Positions 19,270-26,561 of a stretch of 64,000 nt of DNA are shown piece after piece. Made by a program: the position numbers and the translations under genes. The stretch is taken from positions 310,001 through 374,000 of the forward strand of contig NZ_JAJUBB010000003.1 of NCBI RefSeq assembly GCF_028683135.1, in the 5' to 3' direction. Numbering within the stretch: the first letter of the stretch is position 1; the number at the start of each line of letters is the position of its first letter. The notes beneath the pieces are model-generated. The model saw nothing but the letters and a program-made list of their open reading frames with translations. It did not search any database and was not told the origin of the DNA. This DNA comes from Enterovibrio qingdaonensis. Lineage in GTDB: Bacteria; Pseudomonadota; Gammaproteobacteria; Enterobacterales; Vibrionaceae.

Positions 19270-20601
19270 ATGAAAGTAACGTCATTAACCCTTGCTGTCT
19301 TCCTTGCGTTTGGCGCAACTTCGTTGCCAGCCAATGCAAACAGCTTATTGGATGAATTAGACGCTGAGCTCAGCGTTTCTAATGATTCTCTCCAAGCAGA
19401 ATTTGAACTGTGGTATGCCAATCGATTAACAGAGTTCAATGAATGGCAACTCGCGTACCTAAAAAAGTGGGACAAAGAAGCTGACGCATCACTCCAGCAA
19501 TGGGGAGACAGTGAAGTCGAGTCTAGCTCCAAAATAGTTCTTAATGATGAAAAGACACAAACGCGCACCGTTATTGACTTAGAAGCGGGTGTTGTCACCA
19601 TCACTCAAAAAGTCACAGATGGTCAAGATGCGCTTGCGAACGTAACCGATGCAGTCGAAAGCAACCGAGCGTTGTTTCGCGAACTGGGCATCGACGAATC
19701 AACAAACCTTGCTGAAGGCAAAACGCTGGCTCCCGTAGCCCCTCCTGCTCCTGTTGAGATTGAAACCTCAATAAAGCAAGAGATTCGTGAGCAAACTGAC
19801 CGACAAATGAGCCAGCTAGATAAGTTTGTCGAGGCGTCTCCTATTGAGAATGCTGCACTGAAAGAAAAATTGCTGGAAGCGGAAAAAGCGAAGATCCGAG
19901 CATTGGAAAAAGCGCGTCTGGCAGAAGTAGAAGCCAAAGTAGCTAAAGCCACTCAGGTTCAACCAACCGAAGCAAAACCGTTCACTAACGGCGTTTCCTT
20001 TTCAAGAACGTCTTCTTCGGCCTATCAAATGGTACTTCCAAAAGACGCCATCGTGCAGCGCGCTCAAACGTACATGACGTACGTTAATCGCGAGAGCCAA
20101 AAACACAACATTGATGTGTCGTTGATCCTCGCCATTATGCACACTGAATCTCATTTCAACCCAAAAGCGAAATCGCACGTTCCTGCATACGGCTTGATGC
20201 AAATTGTCCCGACGACAGCGGGTCATGACGTTAATAATCTGGTTAGAGGGCTTAACAAGCCAATGAAAGCAAAAGATCTTTTCATTCCAGGCATTAACGT
20301 TGAAACGGGCGTTGCGTATATCGATATTCTTCGTGATCGCTACCTGCGTGGAATAAAAAACCCGACTAGCGCGACATATGCTGTGATTGCCGCTTACAAC
20401 ACGGGACACGGAAATGTGGCAAAGGCGATGGGAACACGTTCAGTAAAAGAAGCAATCGCAAAGATCAATGAACTGACGCCAGACGAGTTTTATCAACGTT
20501 TAGTGACCTCGCTGCCCTATGAGGAAACGCGTAACTACCTCAAAAAAGTTACGACGAAAATCAAACAATACGACAGTTACCAAACTTACTCATCAATCTA
20601 A
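19270..20601 (+). CDS. MltC-like lytic transglycosylase without a lipobox
   Basis: A 443-residue periplasmic murein transglycosylase that would cleave glycan strands to 1,6-anhydromuropeptides. The signal peptide ends ANA and lacks the lipobox of classical MltC, so it should be soluble. Residues about 45-115 (WYANRLTEFNEWQLAYLKKW; WGDSEVE) resemble the MltC N-terminal domain (DUF3393). A long charged coiled coil spans about 165-230. The SLT domain begins near 260: HTESHFNPKA carries catalytic Glu293, followed by AYGLMQIVPTTAG and AAYNTGHGNVAKAM. Its place in the operon suggests it opens the cell wall for an envelope-spanning assembly. Confidence 0.85.
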   Translation: MKVTSLTLAVFLAFGATSLPANANSLLDELDAELSVSNDSLQAEFELWYANRLTEFNEWQLAYLKKWDKEADASLQQWGDSEVESSSKIVLNDEKTQTRTVIDLEAGVVTITQKVTDGQDALANVTDAVESNRALFRELGIDESTNLAEGKTLAPVAPPAPVEIETSIKQEIREQTDRQMSQLDKFVEASPIENAALKEKLLEAEKAKIRALEKARLAEVEAKVAKATQVQPTEAKPFTNGVSFSRTSSSAYQMVLPKDAIVQRAQTYMTYVNRESQKHNIDVSLILAIMHTESHFNPKAKSHVPAYGLMQIVPTTAGHDVNNLVRGLNKPMKAKDLFIPGINVETGVAYIDILRDRYLRGIKNPTSATYAVIAAYNTGHGNVAKAMGTRSVKEAIAKINELTPDEFYQRLVTSLPYEETRNYLKKVTTKIKQYDSYQTYSSI

Positions 20602-20615
20602 TTGAGAAACCAAAA

Positions 20616-21188
20616 ATGAAAAAAAATATCCTTGCTGCTTTAATCGCGGTAACGGCAGTTGCTGGCTGTGCTTCAAACTCTTCTTCATCATCATCTGCAC
20701 CGCAAGACAATGGCGTACCTTCTTGGATACACAAGCCGCTATCAAGCAAAGGTGTAGCAGTAGCAAGCTGTGTTGAGTACTCAGGTTCATATAATGCCGA
20801 TTACAATTACGCAGAGATGGAAGGTCGAACCCGCCTGATGCGTTCATTTGAATCGCGTGTAAGTAACCTGCAAAAAACACTTAAGTCTCAAAGCAGACAA
20901 GAAGCAGGTGTCGTTAACACTGCTCAATTCGAAGATGCAGCGAAAAACGTTGTGAATGGCAAACTAAAAAGTGCATTTATTGAAGACTCTGCGCTTGTCT
21001 CTATTTTTGGCAAAGACCAAGTATGTCTTCTGATGACAATGCCTAGCCAAGAAACTAAAGAAATTTTTAACGAACTGACTGAAGAGAGCCAAAATATCTC
21101 TCCTGACGATCGCGATGCAATGTACCAAGAGTTTTTGGCTGAACGTGCAGAGGCAGATCTCGACAGTACGCTTAAAGCAACGAACTAG
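20616..21188 (+). CDS. LPP20/FlgP-family lipoprotein
   Basis: A 190-residue lipoprotein with lipobox VAGC (Cys18), followed by a serine-rich linker. The mature domain has PSWIHKPLSSKGVAVASC, then a helix (YNYAEMEGRTRLMRSFESRV), the usual LPP20 arrangement of short strand, glycine turn and long helix. FlgP, which forms a basal disk around the polar flagellum, is the best-studied relative. It follows the transglycosylase by 14 bases and is the last gene of the operon, with a strong terminator 46 bases downstream. An outer-membrane ring or disk role is inferred by family. Confidence 0.75.
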   Translation: MKKNILAALIAVTAVAGCASNSSSSSSAPQDNGVPSWIHKPLSSKGVAVASCVEYSGSYNADYNYAEMEGRTRLMRSFESRVSNLQKTLKSQSRQEAGVVNTAQFEDAAKNVVNGKLKSAFIEDSALVSIFGKDQVCLLMTMPSQETKEIFNELTEESQNISPDDRDAMYQEFLAERAEADLDSTLKATN

Positions 21189-21234
21189 TATTGAGCATAC
21201 CTGTACCTTTGGTTGCTGACCGTTTATGTTTAGA

Positions 21235-21258
21235 GCCTGCTTTCGAGCAGGCTTTTTT
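21235..21258 (+). terminator. Terminator of the envelope-protein operon
   Basis: GCCTGC, TTTCGA, GCAGGC and TTTTTT. It is identical in stem, loop and tail to the tRNA-Val terminator at 10544-10574. Confidence 0.92.
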
Positions 21259-21302
21259 AACGCAAATTATCTAGGCGCATTAGGCTATGAGCCACCTCTT
21301 TT

Positions 21303-21866
21303 CTATACAACAAAAACGAACGCTGCTTCTAGCCCTTCCTTGGTCTTAACGGGATCAATCTGTAGGTTTTCTCGCTCCCTACTTGCCCAGTGACTCCCCG
21401 TGTTCCCGCGCAAATAGAGCTGCGTCGTCAGTATGTGTTGATTGCCCTTCCATAACTTGGCATGAATATGCGGTGGACGACCAGGATAGGGGACGGGATA
21501 AAGCACCTGAATACCATACCGTCCCTTCTCATCAGTGATAACGGCACCTGATCCCGAAAAGGCGGGATCAAAATGCTCATAGTCCGATTGCAATGGATGG
21601 TCGTAGATCCCTTGCCCATCACATTGCCAGAACTCGATCCGAGCGTCGCTAACTGGATTTCCTTGGACATCACGTACCTCCCCCGTCAGCATTAGAGGGC
21701 TTCCAACCACCTGATCTGGACGTAAAATCAGACTCTGTCTTAATGGAATCTTCGAAAGTGGATAGAATGGCCCTTCTGCTTGTTCTGGTGTTTTCCAAGT
21801 CGAAGACCACACTGGAAACGATATCGCCACCAGCCCGATACTTTGTATAAATACCCGTCGTTTCAT
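21303..21866 (-). CDS. Intradiol ring-cleavage dioxygenase homologue with Tat-like signal
   Basis: A 188-residue protein related to the beta subunit of protocatechuate 3,4-dioxygenase. The core has ARIEFWQCDGQGIYDHP with a putative iron-ligand Tyr, then VLYPVPYPGRPPHIHAKLW, which supplies the second Tyr and the two His ligands. The non-haem Fe(III) site therefore looks complete. The N-terminus, MKRRVFIQSIGLVAIS, is a twin-arginine-like signal, so the enzyme is probably exported folded with its iron. The start is ATG at 21866 with GAGGG upstream; a GTG six codons earlier is possible. No aromatic-degradation genes lie nearby. The substrate is unknown. Confidence 0.82.
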   Translation of the reverse strand: MKRRVFIQSIGLVAISFPVWSSTWKTPEQAEGPFYPLSKIPLRQSLILRPDQVVGSPLMLTGEVRDVQGNPVSDARIEFWQCDGQGIYDHPLQSDYEHFDPAFSGSGAVITDEKGRYGIQVLYPVPYPGRPPHIHAKLWKGNQHILTTQLYLRGNTGSHWASRERENLQIDPVKTKEGLEAAFVFVV

Positions 21867-21912
21867 CGCAGCTTTAACCCTCACTTCGCTTTCGAATATT
21901 TAGCTCTATCAA

Positions 21913-21953
21913 CTATACCCAAACTACCTCGAGATAGTTGAATTCAGGCAGTT
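21913..21953 (+). repeat. Dispersed intergenic repeat, single copy
   Basis: TATACCCAAACTACCTCGAG, then GAATTCAG after a short gap. It matches the half-element found at 6941, 7208 (minus), 25662 and 46747. CCAAACT near its start also pairs with AGTTTGG at 21950-21956. It lies between the dioxygenase start and the riboswitch. Confidence 0.6.
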
Positions 21954-22021
21954 TGGCTTTATAGACCACCACTATTAAAAAGTAGTTTCAAAATTAGTGG
22001 AAAAGCACTAAAATTGCCGCG

Positions 22022-22135
22022 TATTGGGGAGTAGTCACTACGTCGCGAAGTCGTCATTACGTTGCATTTGCATCCGGCCCGCGAGAACACCAACCTGTTT
22101 GGTGTTTTGACAAGACCAACGCCAGTTATTCGCTT
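22022..22135 (+). promoter_or_regulatory. yybP-ykoY (manganese) riboswitch of alx
   Basis: The leader begins with the signature GGGGAGTAG (22026-22034). It has a long middle hairpin, ACACCAACCTGTTTGGTGTT (about 22087-22106), and then the second conserved block GACAAGACC (22109-22117), which together form the Mn2+ pocket in this class. It precedes a TerC/Alx gene, the standard target; in E. coli the alx leader responds to manganese and alkaline pH. About 70 bases separate the aptamer from the ATG, leaving room for an expression platform. The covariance model was not run, so boundaries are approximate. Confidence 0.8.
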
Positions 22136-22205
22136 TTATTTGCTTATAGATGTGCGGTTGGTACGGCTTCTTAATCTCGCCTTTCCTCCGCACACGGAGG
22201 TATAA

Positions 22206-23171
22206 ATGTTCCTCAGCGAACTATTTTCAGGTTATGACGGCCTACTTATCCTCACATTATGTATGTTAGGTATCGATCTTCTCATTACTCGCGGAAAAAT
22301 TTCTTTTCGTAGCGCAGTAATGTGGAGCATTTTTTGGTTTGCGCTTGCTTTCGCATTCGCTGCCGCTATTTACTATTTCTGGCCTCAAATGTCCCCAGAC
22401 AGCCACTATTCGAGTGGTCAGGCTGCAACGGCATTTATTACCGGTTACTTGCTTGAGAAATCTCTGAGTGTCGACAACCTCTTTGTCTTCGCACTGATTT
22501 TCAGCCAATTTAAGGTACCTGAAAGCAACGTCCCTCGTGTATTGATGCTGGGCATTGTAGGTGCTCTTGTACTGCGCGCAATTATGATTGCAGTCGGTGC
22601 TCCGCTCATCGCGAAATTCCATATCGTACTTTACGTGTTTGGCTTCTTCCTTATCTGGACAGGCTATAAAATGTGGAAACAGCACGGCGAAGAAGATGAG
22701 TCATTCTCTGATAGCTTTGCAGTCAGGCTGGTGAAACGATTCTTACGTGTAAGTGATGATTACCATGGCAATAAACTTGTCGTTCGCGATGCCGTTGGCT
22801 TGCTAGCTACGCCAATGTTGGTGGTTGTTATGGTGATTGCGATGACAGACATTATGTTTGCACTGGATTCAATTCCTGCAATCTTTGCCGTCACCCAAGA
22901 ACCTTATTTGGTGTTGGCTGCTAACGTGTTTGCCTTGCTTGGCCTTCGTTCGCTGTACTTTGTACTTGGCGGTATGCTGAACAAGTTCGCTTACTTGCAC
23001 CATACACTTGCATTTATGCTGTGCTTTATCGGTACTAAAATGCTGCTTATTGATACACCATTTGCGATCCCGACAGCCGTCTCTTTGGGCGTTATTGTCA
23101 CCTCACTTGCAGTGGGTATTTTGGCTTCAATCTGGAAGCAGAAACAGTTAGAAAAAGCTGTTTCACACTAG
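22206..23171 (+). CDS. alx: TerC/Alx family membrane protein, putative manganese exporter
   Basis: A 321-residue inner-membrane protein with about nine hydrophobic helices, the length of E. coli Alx. Family signatures are EKSLSVDNLFVFALIFSQF (about 78-96) and MTDIMFALDSIPAIFAVTQE (about 214-233), both carrying the acidic residues thought to line the metal path. Alx is linked to manganese export and to the response to alkaline pH, consistent with the riboswitch in its leader. ACGGAGG just upstream supports the start. It is followed by its own terminator and convergent with the next gene. Confidence 0.92.
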   Translation: MFLSELFSGYDGLLILTLCMLGIDLLITRGKISFRSAVMWSIFWFALAFAFAAAIYYFWPQMSPDSHYSSGQAATAFITGYLLEKSLSVDNLFVFALIFSQFKVPESNVPRVLMLGIVGALVLRAIMIAVGAPLIAKFHIVLYVFGFFLIWTGYKMWKQHGEEDESFSDSFAVRLVKRFLRVSDDYHGNKLVVRDAVGLLATPMLVVVMVIAMTDIMFALDSIPAIFAVTQEPYLVLAANVFALLGLRSLYFVLGGMLNKFAYLHHTLAFMLCFIGTKMLLIDTPFAIPTAVSLGVIVTSLAVGILASIWKQKQLEKAVSH

Positions 23172-23174
23172 ATA

Positions 23175-23204
23175 GCAAAAAGGCACCGAAAGGTGCCTTT
23201 TTTG
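23175..23204. terminator. Terminator of alx
   Basis: AAAAAGGCACC, GAAA, GGTGCCTTTTTT: a seven-pair stem with A and T runs, able to act for both convergent genes. Confidence 0.92.
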
Positions 23205-23219
23205 CATTAATTTGATCAG

Positions 23220-23948
23220 TTAAAGCTCACTCACATACATGCCAATTAAACCACTTCCAATTCCAAACAGTACACTGGCAAACGTTCCCAACAACACATA
23301 CTCGGTATACATTCGGCTGCCATGATCTTTTAAATCCCCAAACCGAAACACGGATTTCGCAGCAAGCACGATCGCAACACCCGGCAATTGTCCCCAGATA
23401 ACAAATATGACTATCAATGCGCGTTCGAAATAGCCAATAAATGCGCCTGCATCTTTGAGCGGCTTTTGTTGAGGTGTGCTGTCTGAGCGAAACAGTTCAT
23501 CCGTCCAATTTTTCAGAAGAAGGGATATCGCTAACGAGGACGGTTTCATCGCCAGCAAAAAAGCCATTGTCCAACTAGCCAATGTCCACCAATCTGCGGT
23601 TTCCAGCGCGTTTATCGCTACGTGCTTTTCGGCTGCTGGCGCAATTATGTAAGCGGCACTACCTAAAACACATACCACAAGCCCCTGCTTTGCAAATAAG
23701 GTACGAAGATTATCTTTATTCTTGAGTGACCACATATTTCCCGCCACAGAAATACCAGCAAGAACGAGAGCGGCGACCAAAGAAGTAATGAGAGGTGTAG
23801 AAAAGAGAATGAACACGACCAGCCATGCGGCACTTTGAAGTATGGGCAATGTAAAAAGCTGCTTGGCAAAGCGTCGTTCAATAGGAAAAAGATAGAATTC
23901 GAAGAGCACATACACAGCTATCAATGCGATCGCCAACGATTGAACCAT
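23220..23948 (-). CDS. SatE/DUF3307-like membrane protein
   Basis: About 242 residues with roughly seven transmembrane helices. The C-terminal part, AGAFIGYFERALIVIFVI and then AAKSVFRFGDLKD and YVLLGTF, matches the conserved end of DUF3307 membrane proteins, which pair with SatD proteins. The start is placed at ATG 23948, where GGGAGGTG sits seven bases upstream; an in-frame ATG at 23984 has only a weak site. It follows the SatD gene by about 48 bases on the same strand, so the pair forms an operon. Function is unknown; the Streptococcus relatives were named for an acid-sensitivity locus. Confidence 0.7.
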   Translation of the reverse strand: MVQSLAIALIAVYVLFEFYLFPIERRFAKQLFTLPILQSAAWLVVFILFSTPLITSLVAALVLAGISVAGNMWSLKNKDNLRTLFAKQGLVVCVLGSAAYIIAPAAEKHVAINALETADWWTLASWTMAFLLAMKPSSLAISLLLKNWTDELFRSDSTPQQKPLKDAGAFIGYFERALIVIFVIWGQLPGVAIVLAAKSVFRFGDLKDHGSRMYTEYVLLGTFASVLFGIGSGLIGMYVSEL

Positions 23949-23996
23949 CAAAAAACACCTCCCGCGTGTGATTGGCAGCGACACACTGCTACCCGA

Positions 23997-24629
23997 TCAA
24001 TGCTCGCTTATATAGCGTGCAACGCGATTAGCGTACCATCGACAGGTTTCATCGATCCGCACATAATTTGCTCTATTAATGATTCTTGTGAACGCACTAC
24101 GGCTGATCCCGAGCTTTTCCGCAAGTTCAGCATGAGATAGCCCTGGGTTTTCAAGCCACACTCTCAACGCTAACGCCATTTTACTCGTCAACGATGAAAT
24201 ATACCCATCTATCAACGTAAGGACGAGGTTTACGTCTTCAGTCAGCGTTGCTTCATCCGCGCTGAAAACCAACCTTTCATTTGTCATGCCATCAAGGTGG
24301 CGTCCAGACAACAAAAACGCTTCACTGTTATTCGCTAACCTTACAGGGAGTTCTCGTGGTGTAGCTGACGCAACAGACAAAGATAGCCTTACATCCGACG
24401 GCATATCCAAACTAAGAAGGCGAATGCGTACAGCCAAGGCAATATGCAGCAGCAATTCCGGTTGTTCGGTATAAACTTGAAACGCATCTCCCCGATAGAT
24501 ATCACCAGTGATACTCTCTTCAAACAACGAAAACACATCTTCCAGTACGGCCAATGCCGCACGTCGTGACGTTTCATCCATTGTCGTAGAGCCCACGATA
24601 TCGCCTGTTATAACACCAGCAAACTGCAT
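23997..24629 (-). CDS. SatD-family protein with C-terminal helix-turn-helix
   Basis: A 210-residue cytoplasmic protein. It opens with FAGVITGDIVGST and later has YRGDAFQVY (about 44-52), the SatD core. These two spots recall the Asp-bearing DIVGST and GDxF motifs of class III nucleotide cyclases, but I see no further cyclase residues, so that is only a suggestion. Residues about 150-200 (LSHAELAEKLGISRSAFTRI) form a clear helix-turn-helix. Its ATG is preceded by AGAGGT and by two copies of a GTTAC-N8-GTAAC inverted repeat, which it may bind itself. The SatE-like membrane protein follows directly. Confidence 0.75.
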   Translation of the reverse strand: MQFAGVITGDIVGSTTMDETSRRAALAVLEDVFSLFEESITGDIYRGDAFQVYTEQPELLLHIALAVRIRLLSLDMPSDVRLSLSVASATPRELPVRLANNSEAFLLSGRHLDGMTNERLVFSADEATLTEDVNLVLTLIDGYISSLTSKMALALRVWLENPGLSHAELAEKLGISRSAFTRIINRANYVRIDETCRWYANRVARYISEH

Positions 24630-24651
24630 ATCTACCTCTGCACACTTTTAG

Positions 24652-24712
24652 GTTACACTAAAATGTAACATATCTAAGTGTTACGCATTTATGTAACAGT
24701 GTCAAAGGTTAC
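24652..24712. promoter_or_regulatory. Operator array upstream of satD (GTTAC-N8-GTAAC repeats)
   Basis: Two perfect inverted repeats, GTTAC-N8-GTAAC, lie at 24652-24669 and 24680-24697. A third GTTAC half-site is at 24708-24712. The three GTTAC boxes start exactly 28 bases apart. A TTGACA hexamer (minus strand, 24705-24700) lies between the second and third sites and may be the -35 of the satD promoter. The last half-site overlaps the stop codon of the ParA gene. Confidence 0.65.
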
Positions 24713-25509
24713 GCGGACGCATCACTCACAGCTTTGGTCGTTTCTAAGTCTATCGTGTTGAACAGCTCTGAAAACTGCTTGCTCAATTTGTGGGTTGGTG
24801 CGTAATGCAGAAGTGGCATTTGATGATAATGGGATTCTTTCATTTTCACCGAATGACTAAGGAAGGGTTCCAGTAAAGGAAGTCCAAGCTCCCTCACGTT
24901 CTCGATGATTTGACTTGGGAATTTAGCTTGGGCATTAAACATATTCACCACAATACCTTCCAGTGACAACCCCTTATTGTGATCCTCCCTAAGCTCTGCC
25001 AAGTTATCCATCAAAGTGAGGAGTGCTTGATGGGAAAAGCTGTCGCAATCGAATGGGATGAGCAGCCGATGAGCCGCAATAAGGCCGGCTTTTGAATAGA
25101 AGTTAAGATTTGGTGGCGTGTCGATATAGATACGATCGTATCCCTTTTCGAGCTCATCTAGCGCATCCCGCAACTTGTAAATCTTGTACCTGCGTTCAAG
25201 CTCGGGTTCGAGTGCCGCTAAACGCGGGCTGGAAGGAATAATATCGAGGTTTTCATAAGCCGTTGCCTGAGGGAAATCTTTGATAGGAGTAGAAACAGAG
25301 AACCAAGAAACGGTTTGATCAAGTAGCTCCGCCACGCTCCTGTCATTCTTCCCATTGATATCAACACCCAAGTAATGGCTGCTGTTTCCTTGAATATCGA
25401 GATCAATAACTAGTGTTTTGTAGCCACTTGCTGCACTCAACGCCGCAAGATTAACGGTGATGCTCGATTTACCCACACCACCCTTTTGATTAAATATGAT
25501 TCTGCGCAT
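24709..25509 (-). CDS. Orphan ParA-family ATPase
   Basis: A 266-residue Walker-type ATPase of the ParA/Soj class. The start is set at MRRIIFNQKGGVGKSS, which puts the deviant Walker A (KGGVGKSS) at residues 9-16, preceded by AAGGGA; an 18-residue upstream extension has no such support. The switch motif LVIDLDIQGNSS and IYIDTPPN (Walker B) follow. The N-terminus is short, so no HTH precedes the ATPase. No ParB gene and no parS-like site are evident nearby, so it is not an ordinary partition pair; it may position some other cargo. It lies upstream of satD on the same strand. Confidence 0.88.
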   Translation of the reverse strand: MRRIIFNQKGGVGKSSITVNLAALSAASGYKTLVIDLDIQGNSSHYLGVDINGKNDRSVAELLDQTVSWFSVSTPIKDFPQATAYENLDIIPSSPRLAALEPELERRYKIYKLRDALDELEKGYDRIYIDTPPNLNFYSKAGLIAAHRLLIPFDCDSFSHQALLTLMDNLAELREDHNKGLSLEGIVVNMFNAQAKFPSQIIENVRELGLPLLEPFLSHSVKMKESHYHQMPLLHYAPTHKLSKQFSELFNTIDLETTKAVSDASA

Positions 25510-25633
25510 GTTGTCGTCATCCCTTAAAAGTAAAAAGCACGACCACGAACTGTGCAAACTCATTCAATGTTATCAGGCAAACACAGATGAAAAATGAAGG
25601 TGTGTCTCGATTAGCACGATTGATTAATAAAGA

Positions 25634-25662
25634 AAAAGCTCGCGAATGGAACGCGAGCTTTT
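25634..25662. terminator. Terminator downstream of the cytochrome b561 gene
   Basis: AAAAAGCTCGCG and CGCGAGCTTTT around AATGGAA. The stem has A and T flanks and lies just beyond the minus-strand cytochrome gene, upstream of parA. Confidence 0.85.
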
Positions 25663-25710
25663 ATATTCAAACTACCTAAAGGTGCGAGAATTCAGAAGGT
25701 ATCAATACGT
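25662..25710 (+). repeat. Dispersed intergenic repeat, divergent copy
   Basis: TATATTCAAACTACCTAAAG, then GTGCGAGAATTCAG. It has the same layout as the copies at 6941, 21913 and 46747 with some mismatches, and abuts the stop codon of the cytochrome gene. Confidence 0.55.
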
Positions 25711-26244
25711 TCAATCTCGTCCCGTCATACGTTTAAGCGTTGCATCTTTATCTACAAGATGGTGTTTAAGTGCACCCAATACATGCAGCACGATAGCTGC
25801 AATCACAATGTTGGCCAACACCTCATGAGTCGTATGACCGACGGCACCGAGCCACTCTTTTTTCTCTCCAGCTGCAATCAAGGTCATTCCAAACACATCC
25901 AGCCCTCTTCCCCCACCGACAGACATCATAATGCCTGAGATCGGCATCAATACCGTCGCAAGCAATAAAAGGTGATGCACGCCTTTGGCCGCTTTTTCCT
26001 GCCAAGAGGGAGAACCAGGAATGCTGGATATTGGACCTTCCTTAACGCGCCACAAAATACGCGAAGAGGCGAGCACAAGAATGATAAAACCAAACGATTT
26101 GTGCAAGCCGATCATTTCTCCTTTCTCCGGCCCTTTTGGAAGATCTTCCACATAAAGACCAAAAGCCAAAACAGCAATAAACGAGATAGCCACAAGCCAG
26201 TGGAGAAAGATGGTTTGCTTTGAAAGGGGCGACACGTTACTCAT
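25711..26244 (-). CDS. Cytochrome b561 family protein
   Basis: A 177-residue inner-membrane di-haem cytochrome with four hydrophobic helices. Likely haem ligands are His14 in IFLHWLVA, the histidine of GLHKSFG, one in GVHHLLLL and one in HVLGALKHH near the end. It belongs to the CybB/YceJ type that moves electrons between quinone and a periplasmic or membrane partner. No partner gene (YceI or catalase) is adjacent. The start follows AAGGAAGTA. It lies alone with a terminator behind it. Confidence 0.9.
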   Translation of the reverse strand: MSNVSPLSKQTIFLHWLVAISFIAVLAFGLYVEDLPKGPEKGEMIGLHKSFGFIILVLASSRILWRVKEGPISSIPGSPSWQEKAAKGVHHLLLLATVLMPISGIMMSVGGGRGLDVFGMTLIAAGEKKEWLGAVGHTTHEVLANIVIAAIVLHVLGALKHHLVDKDATLKRMTGRD

Positions 26245-26561
26245 AATAATTTACTTCCTTTTAACCTTATTATTTTGTGGTAATTCTGCTCCCTGAACAG
26301 TTTTCGTACAACAATGTGAATGTAAAGTAACGTAAAAATTTAGAACCAATCTACAACACCATCTTTACAGATAATGCATCCCGCTCGAGAACAAAAAACA
26401 TAAATCACCGAGACACATAGTATTTACAGAAAAAGACAAGGGGTATCGTGTCTTGCTGCTTGGGGTTCGCTAACCAAGATGCCATACTTGCACTTTATTT
26501 CGGTAACTTCACCGTATACAGATTGAGTTATCCGCCATAGTGAAATGAAGGAGACGTTTCG
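26245..26561. other. Divergent intergenic region, cytochrome b561 and MscS genes
   Basis: 317 bases between two divergent starts. It must hold both promoters, but I could not settle on a convincing -35/-10 pair. No gene or RNA structure is evident. Confidence 0.5.

Noticed and set aside
13034-21188. Reading the operon as a flagellar H-ring locus
   Set aside because: FlgT- and FlgP-like patterns are present, but no flagellar hook, motor or regulator gene is near, and extra genes (transglycosylase, CsgG-like) are not part of the known H-ring set.
24652-24712. 28-base periodic repeat resembling a minimal CRISPR
   Set aside because: Only the five-base boxes are conserved, the sequence between differs, and there are no cas genes. 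An operator array fits better.
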